Source: Actinomycetota bacterium (lineage in GTDB: Bacteria; Actinomycetota; Actinomycetes; Nanopelagicales; Nanopelagicaceae). Taken from it: a DNA stretch of 11,023 bases. Shown here piece by piece: positions 1 to 7,402 of this stretch. The notes under the pieces were generated by a model. That model was not told where the DNA came from. It worked only from the letters and a program-made list of their open reading frames with translations, and did no database searches. Position 1 is the stretch's first letter; each line of letters opens with the position of its first letter. The position numbers and the translations under genes were made by a program. The stretch is from contig WLQV01000016.1 in assembly GCA_009697555.1 (NCBI GenBank), positions 1 to 11,023 on the forward strand, written 5' to 3'.

Positions 1-799
1 AATCTTTACCCATTACTTTATAACCGTTGAAGTTCTTCAGCGTTCTAAATGCTGCTACTCCATCAGGATGTGGCGCGATGTAGGGCACTTGCATAATTTT
101 TGGTCCCCCACCAAGTTTTCTATTTCTTGGAACTATTCGTGCAACTGCAGGAAGTGGTTTATGCCATTCAACCCATGAACTTCCATCTGGCAGTATCGCC
201 TCACCAGTTTTCATGTTGATTAGTCCAACAACCTTGTCGCCCAATTTTTCATCGCCAAGTGTCATCGCATAAATAAGTGCAGACCAATCAGAACCACGGT
301 AGGGCGCATCAAGTAACTTCCACGACTCTGGAATTACAACTTGCGATAACAAATGTCCCGCCGGCCCAGCACCGTACGCACCATCGACCCAACAACATTT
401 GGCCTTACCTAAACCCTTTGAGCCACTACGCACCCAATACGCAATTCGCTCACAAATCTTTATGAGTTCGCGATTGTGTTTTGCAGATTCATCATCTGCA
501 GGAAGATTCAACTCCGACATGATGTGAAATGCAGTCTCGCGCGTATCCGTCGTTATCGCACGCTCCCAAATTCCACTGATACTCTCACTTTCACCACCAG
601 AAGCTGCCGACGTCCCATTGCGGTTGAGCATCAAGACAATCTCTGGCGTAGATGTCACCAGAGATAAGCAGTCGTACTGCCCTCCACCAGGCTCTAGGTC
701 AGCTATGAAAACGTCTTCGGCGATAATTCTCAGTACTTCAGACATGACCTCCCACGATAGGAATTCAATCTGATTGGGTGTCAGTTCTTTATCAGCCAT
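1..799 (-). CDS. Partial hypothetical protein, possibly TY-Chap-like; C-terminus off the left edge
   Basis: Reading the minus strand from the ATG at 799-797 gives an open frame with no stop to the window edge: 266 complete codons, beginning MADKELTPNQIEFL. The N-terminal 55 residues look like an amphipathic helix followed by a 'PGGGQYDCLSLV' turn and a strand ending 'VLMLNRNG'. That motif recalls actinobacterial proteins with TY-Chap (T3SS/YbjN-type peptide-binding chaperone) domains; this rests on memory of the motif and is tentative. There is no signal peptide or obvious membrane segment. An in-frame ATG at 841-839 would add 14 residues (MDLLDVSAHCHNYL). Neither start has a good ribosome site, and I prefer 799 because the extension does not look like conserved protein. 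It diverges from the gene at 888. Reality of the frame is fairly sure; function is unknown. Confidence 0.72.
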   Translation of the reverse strand, partial: MADKELTPNQIEFLSWEVMSEVLRIIAEDVFIADLEPGGGQYDCLSLVTSTPEIVLMLNRNGTSAASGGESESISGIWERAITTDTRETAFHIMSELNLPADDESAKHNRELIKICERIAYWVRSGSKGLGKAKCCWVDGAYGAGPAGHLLSQVVIPESWKLLDAPYRGSDWSALIYAMTLGDEKLGDKVVGLINMKTGEAILPDGSSWVEWHKPLPAVARIVPRNRKLGGGPKIMQVPYIAPHPDGVAAFRTLKNFNGYKVMGKD

Positions 800-820
800 A
801 AGGTAATTATGGCAGTGAGC

Positions 821-847
821 GCTGACATCTAAAAGGTCCATGTCAGC
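821..847. repeat. Perfect 8-bp inverted repeat in the divergent promoter region
   Basis: GCTGACAT (821-828) and ATGTCAGC (840-847) are exact reverse complements separated by 11 bp. The repeat lies between the divergent genes starting at 799 (minus) and 888 (plus), next to the AT-rich promoter-like element at 855-862. It could be an operator half-site pair. If the minus-strand transcript starts near 848, it would instead be a stem-loop at the very 5' end of that RNA. No T-run follows on either strand, so it is not an intrinsic terminator. Confidence 0.5.
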
Positions 848-853
848 CCCCAC

Positions 854-862
854 TGTTATATT
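854..862 (+). promoter_or_regulatory. Candidate extended -10 promoter for the 888 gene, possibly bidirectional
   Basis: TG at 854-855, one base, then TATATT at 857-862 forms an extended -10 box on the plus strand. Transcription would start near 869, leaving about 20 nt of leader that contains the GGAGAAG ribosome site at 879-885. No convincing -35 box lies 16-18 bp upstream, which an extended -10 can tolerate. The same bases read on the minus strand as TATAAC (860-855), a possible -10 for the divergent gene with a start near 848. Confidence 0.4.
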
Positions 863-887
863 CACTTCACGTAGAAACGGAGAAGCT

Positions 888-1220
888 ATGTGGATTTTTA
901 CTACCGAAGGTTTCATCAGCGCTGTCTATAAGCACGATGCCGTTCAAGTTCGAGCACGCGATCATAAATCCCTTCAAAACCTAGCCACTTATTGCGCTAG
1001 CGAAATCAAGCACACACCCGTTGCCGACTACCCCTATCGCCTTGAAACTGATCGCAATCATCTAGCCACATGGCTTTCTCAGCAAGCTCTACTAATGGAG
1101 TACGGCAATTTCAAATCAGAGGTAGAAGCAGTGAGAGGTTTCGAATTCGCCGCTCCACTACACAAGGTGTGGGATGTCATGCATGAGGTTGAGGATGCGA
1201 AAGCAAGGATTCGGAGCTAG
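888..1220 (+). CDS. Conserved actinobacterial small protein of unknown function
   Basis: The protein has 110 residues and begins MWIFTTEGFISAVYKHD. It resembles a widespread family of roughly 100-120 residues starting 'MW.FT..GF.SVV', with a central 'VRAR' strand, a 'DYPYR' motif (here ADYPYRLETDR), a conserved 'Y.NFK..V' segment (here YGNFKSEVEAVRG) and a C-terminal 'VW..M' helix. I recognise the family from these motifs but know no established function; it should be soluble and cytoplasmic. The start at 888 is chosen over an upstream in-frame ATG at 840 because GGAGAAG sits 5 nt ahead of it and because the family starts at this Met-Trp. It converges on the photolyase gene, with only 2 bp between the stop codons. 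Confidence 0.82.
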   Translation: MWIFTTEGFISAVYKHDAVQVRARDHKSLQNLATYCASEIKHTPVADYPYRLETDRNHLATWLSQQALLMEYGNFKSEVEAVRGFEFAAPLHKVWDVMHEVEDAKARIRS

Positions 1221-1222
1221 TG

Positions 1223-2695
1223 CTAAATCTGACCGAGCTCTAATCCCTTAAGTACTTCTTGCGCACGCACCTTGAGTTCGGGTAAATCTTTCAGGCGGTT
1301 GAGACCGAATACCTGCTGACTCATACGATGATTCTTGGCGAATGTTTCCTTATGGCGATCTAAGAAATCCCAATAGAGAGTAGTAAAGGGACAGGCGTTC
1401 TCTCCAGTGCGAAGCTTGGGATCGTACTTGCATGGCTTGCAGTAATTAGACATTCGCGAAATGTATGCACCGCCTGCGGCATAAGGCTTGGTCATCATGC
1501 GCCCGCCATCGGCATGAACACCCATACCAATTACATTGGGAACCATTACCCATTCGCTCGCATCGATAAAGACTTCACGCATCCACTCTAAAAATTCTTG
1601 CGGATTTGTACCGGTCACCAATGCAAGATTGGAGAGCAACATCAATCGAGGAATGTGATGAACCCAAGCGCGCTCATTGATGTCGCTTACTGTTTCCTTT
1701 ATGCAGTTCATCTGAGTTTTATTAGGATCTGTAAACAACGGCAGTAATGGTCGCTCTGCTTCGAGCTGGTTATTGTTGCGATAGTCAGGGCCAAGAAACC
1801 AATACATACCATTGACATATTCACGCCATCCGATGATCTGGCGGATGAAGCCTTCTGCAGATTCAATCGGGACTTTTCCGGAATGGAATGCATCAGTGGC
1901 GGCTTGAATAACTTCACTGGCATGAAGTAGTCCGTTGTTGAGATAGGGCGAAAGCAGTGAATGGTGCAGTGCCCAGTTTTCAGTCGTCATTGCATCTTCG
2001 AGTGGACCAAATTCGGCGAAGTGGTTATCGAAGAAATTCTTCATCTGTGCCAATGCGCCGGTACGAGTTGTGGCCCAATTCGTTGTGAGTGTGTGACCCA
2101 GCTCTACGCCAACTTCTCGATCAATCTCATCTCTTTGGTGCTCAAGATATGGTGGGCCATCATATTTTTTGGGTGCTGGCAATCGGTTCTCTTTATCAAA
2201 GTTCCATGCTCCACCAATTGGTTCTTTACCATCCATCAAAATATTGAGCCGTGTTCTCTGTTTGCGATAGAAACTCTCCATCAGGTAACTCTTCTGTTCA
2301 CTCGCCCAAGAGTGAAATAACGATCTAGGAGTGAGAAAGAAATCGTTCTCTACAAAACTGACTCCGTACTCCTTGAGTGCTGCAAATTGGCGAAAGGAGG
2401 ATGGTTCGGCAGAGATGATTGGGAGCGACTGATGCTTATCTGAAATTATATTTAGACCATCAATAGTTGTTGCAGCCTTAACATATTCAACGGTAAAGCC
2501 TTCTTCTCTAAGTGACTGTGCAAAGTGGCGGGCACTAGAGATAAGAAAGAAGAGGCGCTCCTTGTGCCAGTTGCGGCCCGTTGTCATTCGAGCACTTTCG
2601 ACTAAGGCAATTACATCGTCTTTGGAATTGGCCTGTTTGAGCGCTCCAAAGTCACGGTGGAGATGATCAAAGGCAAGATAGATAATCCGTTTCAT
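1223..2695 (-). CDS. Iron-sulfur bacterial cryptochrome/photolyase (DPRP family, PhrB-like)
   Basis: This 490-residue flavoprotein matches the FeS-BCP / deoxyribodipyrimidine photolyase-related family (PF04244), which binds FAD and a 4Fe-4S cluster; its characterised members repair (6-4) photoproducts in light. The N-terminal antenna domain begins [19 protein letters not shown], and the helical FAD domain covers about residues 210-460. Cysteines 331, 419, 422 and 435 have the same spacing (88, 3, 13) as the cluster ligands I recall from Agrobacterium PhrB (350, 438, 441, 454). The active-site pair His346-His347 (VHHIPRLML) lies in the expected place, so the enzyme looks intact. The ATG overlaps the stop of the DUF2256 gene as ATGA, implying translational coupling, and GAGAG precedes it. 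It could be a photoreceptor (CryB-like) rather than a repair enzyme; sequence alone does not decide. Confidence 0.93.
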   Translation of the reverse strand: MKRIIYLAFDHLHRDFGALKQANSKDDVIALVESARMTTGRNWHKERLFFLISSARHFAQSLREEGFTVEYVKAATTIDGLNIISDKHQSLPIISAEPSSFRQFAALKEYGVSFVENDFFLTPRSLFHSWASEQKSYLMESFYRKQRTRLNILMDGKEPIGGAWNFDKENRLPAPKKYDGPPYLEHQRDEIDREVGVELGHTLTTNWATTRTGALAQMKNFFDNHFAEFGPLEDAMTTENWALHHSLLSPYLNNGLLHASEVIQAATDAFHSGKVPIESAEGFIRQIIGWREYVNGMYWFLGPDYRNNNQLEAERPLLPLFTDPNKTQMNCIKETVSDINERAWVHHIPRLMLLSNLALVTGTNPQEFLEWMREVFIDASEWVMVPNVIGMGVHADGGRMMTKPYAAGGAYISRMSNYCKPCKYDPKLRTGENACPFTTLYWDFLDRHKETFAKNHRMSQQVFGLNRLKDLPELKVRAQEVLKGLELGQI

Positions 2696-2835
2696 TTATT
2701 CTCTCGGCAACGCTCGCTGCAATATTTCACATCGTTCCAGTTTTTGGCCCACTTCTTACGCCATTCAAATTCCAGGCCACAGCGCAGGCAGACCTTAGGA
2801 GCAAAGCCATTCTTAACTTTTGCGATGCGTGACAA
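2692..2835 (-). CDS. DUF2256 family small four-cysteine (zinc-finger-like) protein
   Basis: This short minus-strand frame encodes 47 residues, beginning [20 protein letters not shown]. It carries the DUF2256 (PF10013) hallmarks: C-x2-C (Cys16, Cys19), the WRKKWAKNW block and YCSERCR (Cys39, Cys43). The four cysteines suggest a treble-clef-like zinc site. The only reasonable start is TTG at 2835-2833, 8 nt after the stop of the upstream permease gene and without a strong ribosome site, so re-initiation after the permease is likely. Its TGA (2694-2692) overlaps the photolyase ATG (2695-2693). DUF2256 genes are, as far as I recall, often next to FeS-type photolyase/cryptochrome genes, but their function is unknown. 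The conserved block makes this a real gene despite its size. Confidence 0.88.
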   Translation of the reverse strand: MSRIAKVKNGFAPKVCLRCGLEFEWRKKWAKNWNDVKYCSERCRENK

Positions 2836-2843
2836 AGGCGAGC

Positions 2844-3959
2844 TTACGAATTATCTGCGCGTGGAAATACCACTTCATCAAGGATCAAAATTGCAGCAGC
2901 TGCAAGTGGCACAGCAAGAAGTGCGCCTACTAGTCCGAGCAAACTTGCCCCGAGCATTGCGGCGATAATTGTGACTAGTCCTGGCATCGAAAGGCTTCGG
3001 CGCATAATGCGGGGCGTGATGATGTAATTTTCAATTTGAACATAGAGCACATAGCCAACAAATGCTGCAATTCCAGTACTGACTGACTGGGTGAGAGCAA
3101 CGATGGTGAAGAGAATCGACCCAAGGAAGTGACCAACTAGCGGAACAAGTCCACAGACCAGAACCAGCATTCCCAGTGCAATTGGGGAGGGGATTCCTAA
3201 AACAATGGCGTAGAAGAAGATGAAAGTGCCTGCAATAAATGCAACGGTGATTTGGCTTCCGATGTAGGCACCGATTCGAGCGATGATGCCTTCGGTTAAT
3301 TTACGAACGCGAGGGCGACGAGTTGCAGGAAGAGTGCGAATTCCCAGTTCGATTACCTGTGGCAGTGATGCTAAGAAGTAGAGCGTCAAAATAAGAATTG
3401 TAAGTCCAGCAAAAGTTCCTGAAATTACTGATTTTCCAACTCCTACAACGCCACCGAATGCCGTGATTAAAAGTGTGCCATTGCTAGAAACTGATTTAAG
3501 TTTGGCTTGAAGTTGGTCGATAACTCCATAATGCGAATTGAGATCTGCAATAACTTTATTGTGATTGAGTTCGGTAAGAAGCGATGGTGCGCGTTCAATG
3601 AGTGATGTGCCTTGTGAAATGACTGGTGGAATAACGAGCCAGACAAATACTCCAACAAATGCCATGACTGCAGCAAATACTGCAGTTACTGCGAGGTTTC
3701 GGGATAGACCGCGGCGCCGGAAAGCTTCCACAATCGGATTGAGTCCCATCGCAAGAAAGAGCGAGATGATGATCAAGATAAAGATCTGGCTAGCAGAGGC
3801 CAGTGCACGCAGCATCGTCACAGCAAGTACTGCACCGAGTGCGGCAAGGAATCCAAAGTAAAAAGGATGAGAGTGATTGATCGGATCACCAGGAGTGCCG
3901 TAATCGATCGGAGTGGCTGCCTTCACTTCGCGCTTGCGTTTAATTCGTTCAAATGCCAT
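2844..3959 (-). CDS. AI-2E family (PF01594) integral membrane transporter-like protein
   Basis: The protein has 371 residues. After a basic cytoplasmic N-terminus ([13 protein letters not shown]) come hydrophobic segments near residues 32-50, 58-74, 91-111, 160-200, 232-256, 258-300 and 328-358. A soluble stretch at about 113-158 lies between the third and fourth, as is usual for the family. The signature block near the C-terminus reads [13 protein letters not shown], then [18 protein letters not shown]. Family members include YdiK, PerM and TqsA; proposed roles include export of small solutes and Na+/H+ exchange, and the substrate here cannot be told. The frame stays open upstream to 4163, but that extension runs through the divergent gene. 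ATG 3959 is preceded by a -10-like element at leaderless spacing. It is the first gene of an apparent operon with DUF2256 and the photolyase. Confidence 0.9.
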   Translation of the reverse strand: MAFERIKRKREVKAATPIDYGTPGDPINHSHPFYFGFLAALGAVLAVTMLRALASASQIFILIIISLFLAMGLNPIVEAFRRRGLSRNLAVTAVFAAVMAFVGVFVWLVIPPVISQGTSLIERAPSLLTELNHNKVIADLNSHYGVIDQLQAKLKSVSSNGTLLITAFGGVVGVGKSVISGTFAGLTILILTLYFLASLPQVIELGIRTLPATRRPRVRKLTEGIIARIGAYIGSQITVAFIAGTFIFFYAIVLGIPSPIALGMLVLVCGLVPLVGHFLGSILFTIVALTQSVSTGIAAFVGYVLYVQIENYIITPRIMRRSLSMPGLVTIIAAMLGASLLGLVGALLAVPLAAAAILILDEVVFPRADNS

Positions 3960-3975
3960 GAGATAAGTGTATAAG
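3948..3975 (+). promoter_or_regulatory. Candidate promoter for the DUF4032 / thioredoxin-TPR / MFS operon
   Basis: TTCAAA at 3948-3953 matches four of six bases of the -35 consensus. It is followed after 16 bp by TATAAG at 3970-3975, a good -10. A start near 3982 would give a leader of about 56 nt ending in AGGAGAG (4022-4028), upstream of the ATG at 4038. The -10 overlaps the minus-strand -10 of the divergent operon. The -35 would lie inside the permease coding region. Confidence 0.35.
3966..3973 (-). promoter_or_regulatory. Candidate leaderless -10 promoter of the permease-DUF2256-photolyase operon
   Basis: On the minus strand TATACACT (3973-3966) ends 6 nt before the ATG at 3959. It contains both TATACA and an actinobacterial TAnnnT (TACACT). 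This spacing would place the transcription start at or next to the A of the ATG, giving a leaderless message, which agrees with the lack of a ribosome-binding sequence there. The -35 region (TTTATT at 17-bp spacing) is weak. Confidence 0.5.
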
Positions 3976-4037
3976 TTGAGTGGCAGCGTTAATAAAAGGT
4001 TTACCCGCGCGACATCAAAGTAGGAGAGAATAGAGAC

Positions 4038-5267
4038 ATGGCACTGCGTATTACGGGTTTGGGCGAGGAGCTCGCATCCATAAGTGGCCTGCCCTGGGAT
4101 CGCCCGCTGGAGGAGTGGCCGGAAGATCCATCTCTTACTGAAAAACGCGGTATCTCGCGTCACGTGGTGCGCTTGGTGCGCGCCGATGAATCACCCGATA
4201 GCGAAATTTATGCAGTTAAAGAGACGGTAGAAGAGTTTGCAAATCGCGAATACAAAATCTTGCGCCAACTCACGCAACTCAATGCACCATCGGTTGAAGC
4301 AATTGCGGTGATTGAAGGCCGCCAAGATAAAGCGGGAGAGGAGTTGCCAGTTGCGTTAGCAACTCGTTTTCTTCCCTACTCACTTCCTTATCGCGTGCTT
4401 CTCTCTGGAAATGTCACCGGTCACGACATTATGACAATGGCGAATGCGCTCGCCTTATTATTAGTACGGCTCCATCTCATCGGATTTTGGTGGGGGGATT
4501 GTTCACTCTCCAACACCCTCTTTCGGCGCGACGCCGAAGGCTTTGCCGCTTACTTAGTGGATGCCGAAACTGGCGAGTTCCAGAAGAGTTTAAGTAATGG
4601 ACAGCGCGAACATGATTTAGAGATTGCACTCTTTAATGTGGCAGCCGAACTCGATGATGTTGCACTCTCGGGCCATTTGTATCCAGGTATGGATCCAGTT
4701 CGTGCCGCAGAGGGTGTTATCAAACGTTATCGCCGTTTATGGTCGGCGCTGAAAGATCCGCAACTGCTCGATCCTAAGGATCGCCATGCAGTTGAACGAG
4801 CAATGCGCCAATTACATGATTTAGGTTTTGCAGTACAAGAAGTTTCAGTATCACTCGATGGTGAAAATCAAGCACTGCAATTTGTTCCTAAACTTGTTGC
4901 CGCTGGTTATCACCAACAACGATTGCGCGAATTAGTTGGACTTGAGACCGAAGAGTTGCAAGCAAAGCGCTTACTTGCCTCATTTGAACGCTTTCGTACT
5001 CGCTTAGGTAAAGATCGACCATCTGATGATTTAGTTGCGCAGCGTTGGCTCAAAGAGATCTTCGAACCAAACTTGGCGAAAGTTCCAGCTGAGTTGCGAG
5101 GTCGTGTAGAACCGGCACAGCTCTTCCACGAGATGCTCGAGCAGCGGTGGTATCTCAATGAGAAGGCAGGCTATGACGTAGGGCTAGATTTTGCCGCAGA
5201 TTCCTACATTCGCGATGTATTGCCATTTCGCCGAGACTCTGGGGTTGATGTCACAGTCTCTTCGTAA
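4038..5267 (+). CDS. DUF4032 domain protein with kinase-like N-terminal region
   Basis: This 409-residue protein has a protein-kinase-like N-terminal half, of the kind annotated as LPS-kinase/InaA-like in actinobacteria. Visible landmarks are the beta-3 lysine in YAVK (Lys61), an alpha-C glutamate candidate in NREYKIL (Glu71), a catalytic-loop equivalent WWGDCSLSNTL (Asp154, Asn159) and a metal-binding DFG equivalent LVDAETG (Asp175). All key residues are present, so phosphotransfer is possible, but no substrate is known. The C-terminal part, from about residue 210, matches what I recall of DUF4032 (PF13224), ending FRRDSGVDVTVSS. It has no signal peptide or membrane segment. ATG 4038 is preceded by AGGAGAG with rather long spacing. 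It is the first gene of a plus-strand set, 45 bp ahead of the thioredoxin-like gene. The family call is fairly sure; the biochemical role is inferred. Confidence 0.85.
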   Translation: MALRITGLGEELASISGLPWDRPLEEWPEDPSLTEKRGISRHVVRLVRADESPDSEIYAVKETVEEFANREYKILRQLTQLNAPSVEAIAVIEGRQDKAGEELPVALATRFLPYSLPYRVLLSGNVTGHDIMTMANALALLLVRLHLIGFWWGDCSLSNTLFRRDAEGFAAYLVDAETGEFQKSLSNGQREHDLEIALFNVAAELDDVALSGHLYPGMDPVRAAEGVIKRYRRLWSALKDPQLLDPKDRHAVERAMRQLHDLGFAVQEVSVSLDGENQALQFVPKLVAAGYHQQRLRELVGLETEELQAKRLLASFERFRTRLGKDRPSDDLVAQRWLKEIFEPNLAKVPAELRGRVEPAQLFHEMLEQRWYLNEKAGYDVGLDFAADSYIRDVLPFRRDSGVDVTVSS

Positions 5268-5312
5268 GTGGAGAGTTAGTACTTGCGCCTAGTTATTTGA
5301 GAGGATGTCCCC

Positions 5313-6185
5313 GTGCCAGTGCCACCGAAAATTCCTGCGAACTTCGCTAATGCGGTAGATCTGAGTTCACTCGGCAAGCCAAAAGTTGAAGTACCTACAA
5401 CAATGCCAGGAATTGAAGTTACTGCGACAAATTTGTCGAGTGAGATCCTGCCACTATCGAAAACCAAGCCAGTCATCTTGATTTGTTGGTCACCGCGCTC
5501 ACGTGAATCACTTGAAGTTGTCACCGCGCTCGCACTACTGCAGAAAAAATATGAAGGCGCATGGGAGCTCGGCACAGTTAATGCCGACACTGAAACTCAA
5601 GTAGCGCAAGCCCTCCAACTCCAGACCATTCCTTATGCCCTTGCTGTTATTGGTGAACAAGTTGTTCCACTCTTTGATAAGCCATTTCCGGAGGCCCAAC
5701 TCAAACTTGTTATCGATAAAGTCCTAGAACTTGCAGCACAGCAGGGAATCGGCAGCGTTCCAGAAGAGAAACTTGAGCCAGAAGAGGAAGCGGCGATGGC
5801 TGCGTTAGAAAAGAGTGATTTCGCAACCGCCGAAGCTGAGTATAAGAAATTGCTCAATCGCAAACCAGGTGACTCTTACGGCAAATTAGGGCTGGCCCAA
5901 GTTCAACTGATGATGCGAGTGGCCGCCCTTGATGCTGGTGAAGTTGCAGCAAAGGCTGCGATTAATCCCAATGATGTTGCAGTGCAGATCCAGTGTGCTG
6001 ACCTTGAGATCGTCAATGGCGATGTTGAGTCTGCATTTAATCGCTTATTACGATGTGTTAAGAATCTCGCAGGAGATGAGCGCAGCGCCGCAAAGGATCA
6101 CCTACTAAACCTCTTTGCTCTAGTAGATTCAGCAGATCCAAGGTTGATGAAAGCCCGTAGCGAGTTAGCGAGTGCCCTCTTTTAA
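5313..6185 (+). CDS. Thioredoxin-fold/TPR protein (CnoX/YbbN-like co-chaperone), redox motif lost
   Basis: The protein has 290 residues. Residues about 35-140 form a thioredoxin-like domain: the KPVILICWS strand, then PRSRES where the active site belongs, and TIPYALAV with the cis-proline (Pro107). The usual W-C-x-x-C is W59-S-P-R-S63, so both active-site cysteines are missing and disulfide chemistry is excluded. From about 155 to the end, helical repeats (AEAEYKKLLNRKPGD, then GLAQVQLM) look like TPR-type repeats. This layout matches E. coli YbbN/CnoX, a holdase that hands clients to chaperones; the role here is inferred. It starts at GTG 5313 with AGAGGA 7 nt upstream. An ATG at 5305 is in another frame. 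Its stop overlaps the next gene's start as TAATG. Confidence 0.87.
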   Translation: MPVPPKIPANFANAVDLSSLGKPKVEVPTTMPGIEVTATNLSSEILPLSKTKPVILICWSPRSRESLEVVTALALLQKKYEGAWELGTVNADTETQVAQALQLQTIPYALAVIGEQVVPLFDKPFPEAQLKLVIDKVLELAAQQGIGSVPEEKLEPEEEAAMAALEKSDFATAEAEYKKLLNRKPGDSYGKLGLAQVQLMMRVAALDAGEVAAKAAINPNDVAVQIQCADLEIVNGDVESAFNRLLRCVKNLAGDERSAAKDHLLNLFALVDSADPRLMKARSELASALF

Positions 6186-7402
6186 TGTCTAAATTACTCT
6201 CCGGTGATGGCGAATTAAAGTTCCTCAAAACCCGACTTGAAAACCTCAATCTACTTTTCGCAGTCTCGATCATGGCTTGGGTGCCACGTTTCCCAGAAGT
6301 CAAAGCAAACCTTCATCTCACTAACGGAGAATTTGGCACTGTAATGAGTACCGGAACCCTCGGTGCGCTCTTAGGCCTTCTTACTATGGGACATGTCGCT
6401 CACTCAGTTGGAAATTACAAAGTATTTGTTGGAACCTCCCTTATTTACATTCCTGGAGGATTAGCTTTAGTTGTAGTTCATAATGTTGCGCTCTTTACTT
6501 TCATCAATATTCTCAATGCTGCCTTAGTTTCAGGATTTGTTATTGCTCTCAATTCACAGACTTTGCACGAACAGGAAAGATTTAACACTCCGGTAATTCC
6601 ACGAGCTCATGGCAAGTGGTCCATGGGGGCGCTAGTAACCATTGTTATCTCTGGCCTCTTAGTTGGCCGAGTAGGCATCGTCACCCACATGCTGGTGCTC
6701 TCAACTCTTGTTCTAATTGCCATGTTAATCGAGCTTAAGAAATTGCAGCCTTATTGCCTTAAAGCCAATGAAATTCCAGATGAGGCAACATCGATTCGAA
6801 AGATGTTTGTGGGAATGCGCATCGACTGGGCAGTGAGCATCGGCATGGTTCTTGGCATGATGTTGGAATTCTCCGCAGGAGACTGGACCACAATCTTTGC
6901 CAAAGAAGATCTGAAGATGAGCGCCGGCGTCGCAACTATTCCTTACTTAATCTTTATGTTGATGATGATCATTGGTCGTTTCAATATTCATAAGCTCACC
7001 ATGACAATTCCGATTGAAATTTTATTGCGCCGTATGGCGATCTTCGGTGGTGCTGGCTTCCTCTTATTCCTCCATTTAGGAAGTCACATGGGGCGCACCA
7101 ACTCCTGGCTTGGTTTCTATTTAGTATGTCTAGCATTTGTTATTGCCGGAATCGGTGGTTCTGTGATGTCTCCGATGTACATGGGTGCGGCAAGTTATCG
7201 ATCTGATAAGCCCAGCAGCATGGTTGTGGGGCAGACGCTATTGATTACAAATAGCGTGGTCTTCTTTGTGAAAGCTGGAATGTCTTGGGTAGCCCAATTT
7301 GCTTCGATTACCTGGGCACTTACTATTCCTGGCGTGATGTTGCTTGCAACAGTCTTCTTTACTCACACTACGCGCGGCTCAATAAGAGGCGACTCAGCCT
7401 GA
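6185..7402 (+). CDS. MFS transporter, YbjJ-like
   Basis: This 405-residue hydrophobic protein has about twelve membrane segments, in two halves joined by a cytoplasmic loop near residues 185-215 ([20 protein letters not shown]). The first segment contains [16 protein letters not shown] and is followed by [20 protein letters not shown]. The second half opens with [14 protein letters not shown], resembling the E-x4-DW motif of YbjJ-type and FucP-related permeases. The substrate is unknown; sugars, small organic acids or drug-like compounds are all possible for such families. The ATG overlaps the preceding stop (TAATG), implying translational coupling, and there is no separate ribosome site. The 3' end overlaps aceE, on the opposite strand, by 9 bp. 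No terminator hairpin is visible. Confidence 0.88.
   Translation: MSKLLSGDGELKFLKTRLENLNLLFAVSIMAWVPRFPEVKANLHLTNGEFGTVMSTGTLGALLGLLTMGHVAHSVGNYKVFVGTSLIYIPGGLALVVVHNVALFTFINILNAALVSGFVIALNSQTLHEQERFNTPVIPRAHGKWSMGALVTIVISGLLVGRVGIVTHMLVLSTLVLIAMLIELKKLQPYCLKANEIPDEATSIRKMFVGMRIDWAVSIGMVLGMMLEFSAGDWTTIFAKEDLKMSAGVATIPYLIFMLMMIIGRFNIHKLTMTIPIEILLRRMAIFGGAGFLLFLHLGSHMGRTNSWLGFYLVCLAFVIAGIGGSVMSPMYMGAASYRSDKPSSMVVGQTLLITNSVVFFVKAGMSWVAQFASITWALTIPGVMLLATVFFTHTTRGSIRGDSA

Noticed and set aside
277..667. Two short plus-strand open frames inside the left partial gene
   Set aside because: They lie opposite the 266-codon minus-strand frame, have low-complexity composition and no recognisable domain.
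840..887. Longer start (ATG 840) for the 110-residue protein
   Set aside because: The extra 16 residues do not match the family start, and the ribosome site GGAGAAG sits just before ATG 888.
1214..1236. Possible terminator between the 110-residue gene and the photolyase gene
   Set aside because: Only a GAGCT/AGCTC 5-bp pairing with a wide loop and no T-run on either strand.
3960..4163. N-terminal extension of the AI-2E-family protein to 4163
   Set aside because: It would run through the divergent promoter region and the start of the DUF4032 gene, and the 68 added residues do not resemble the family.
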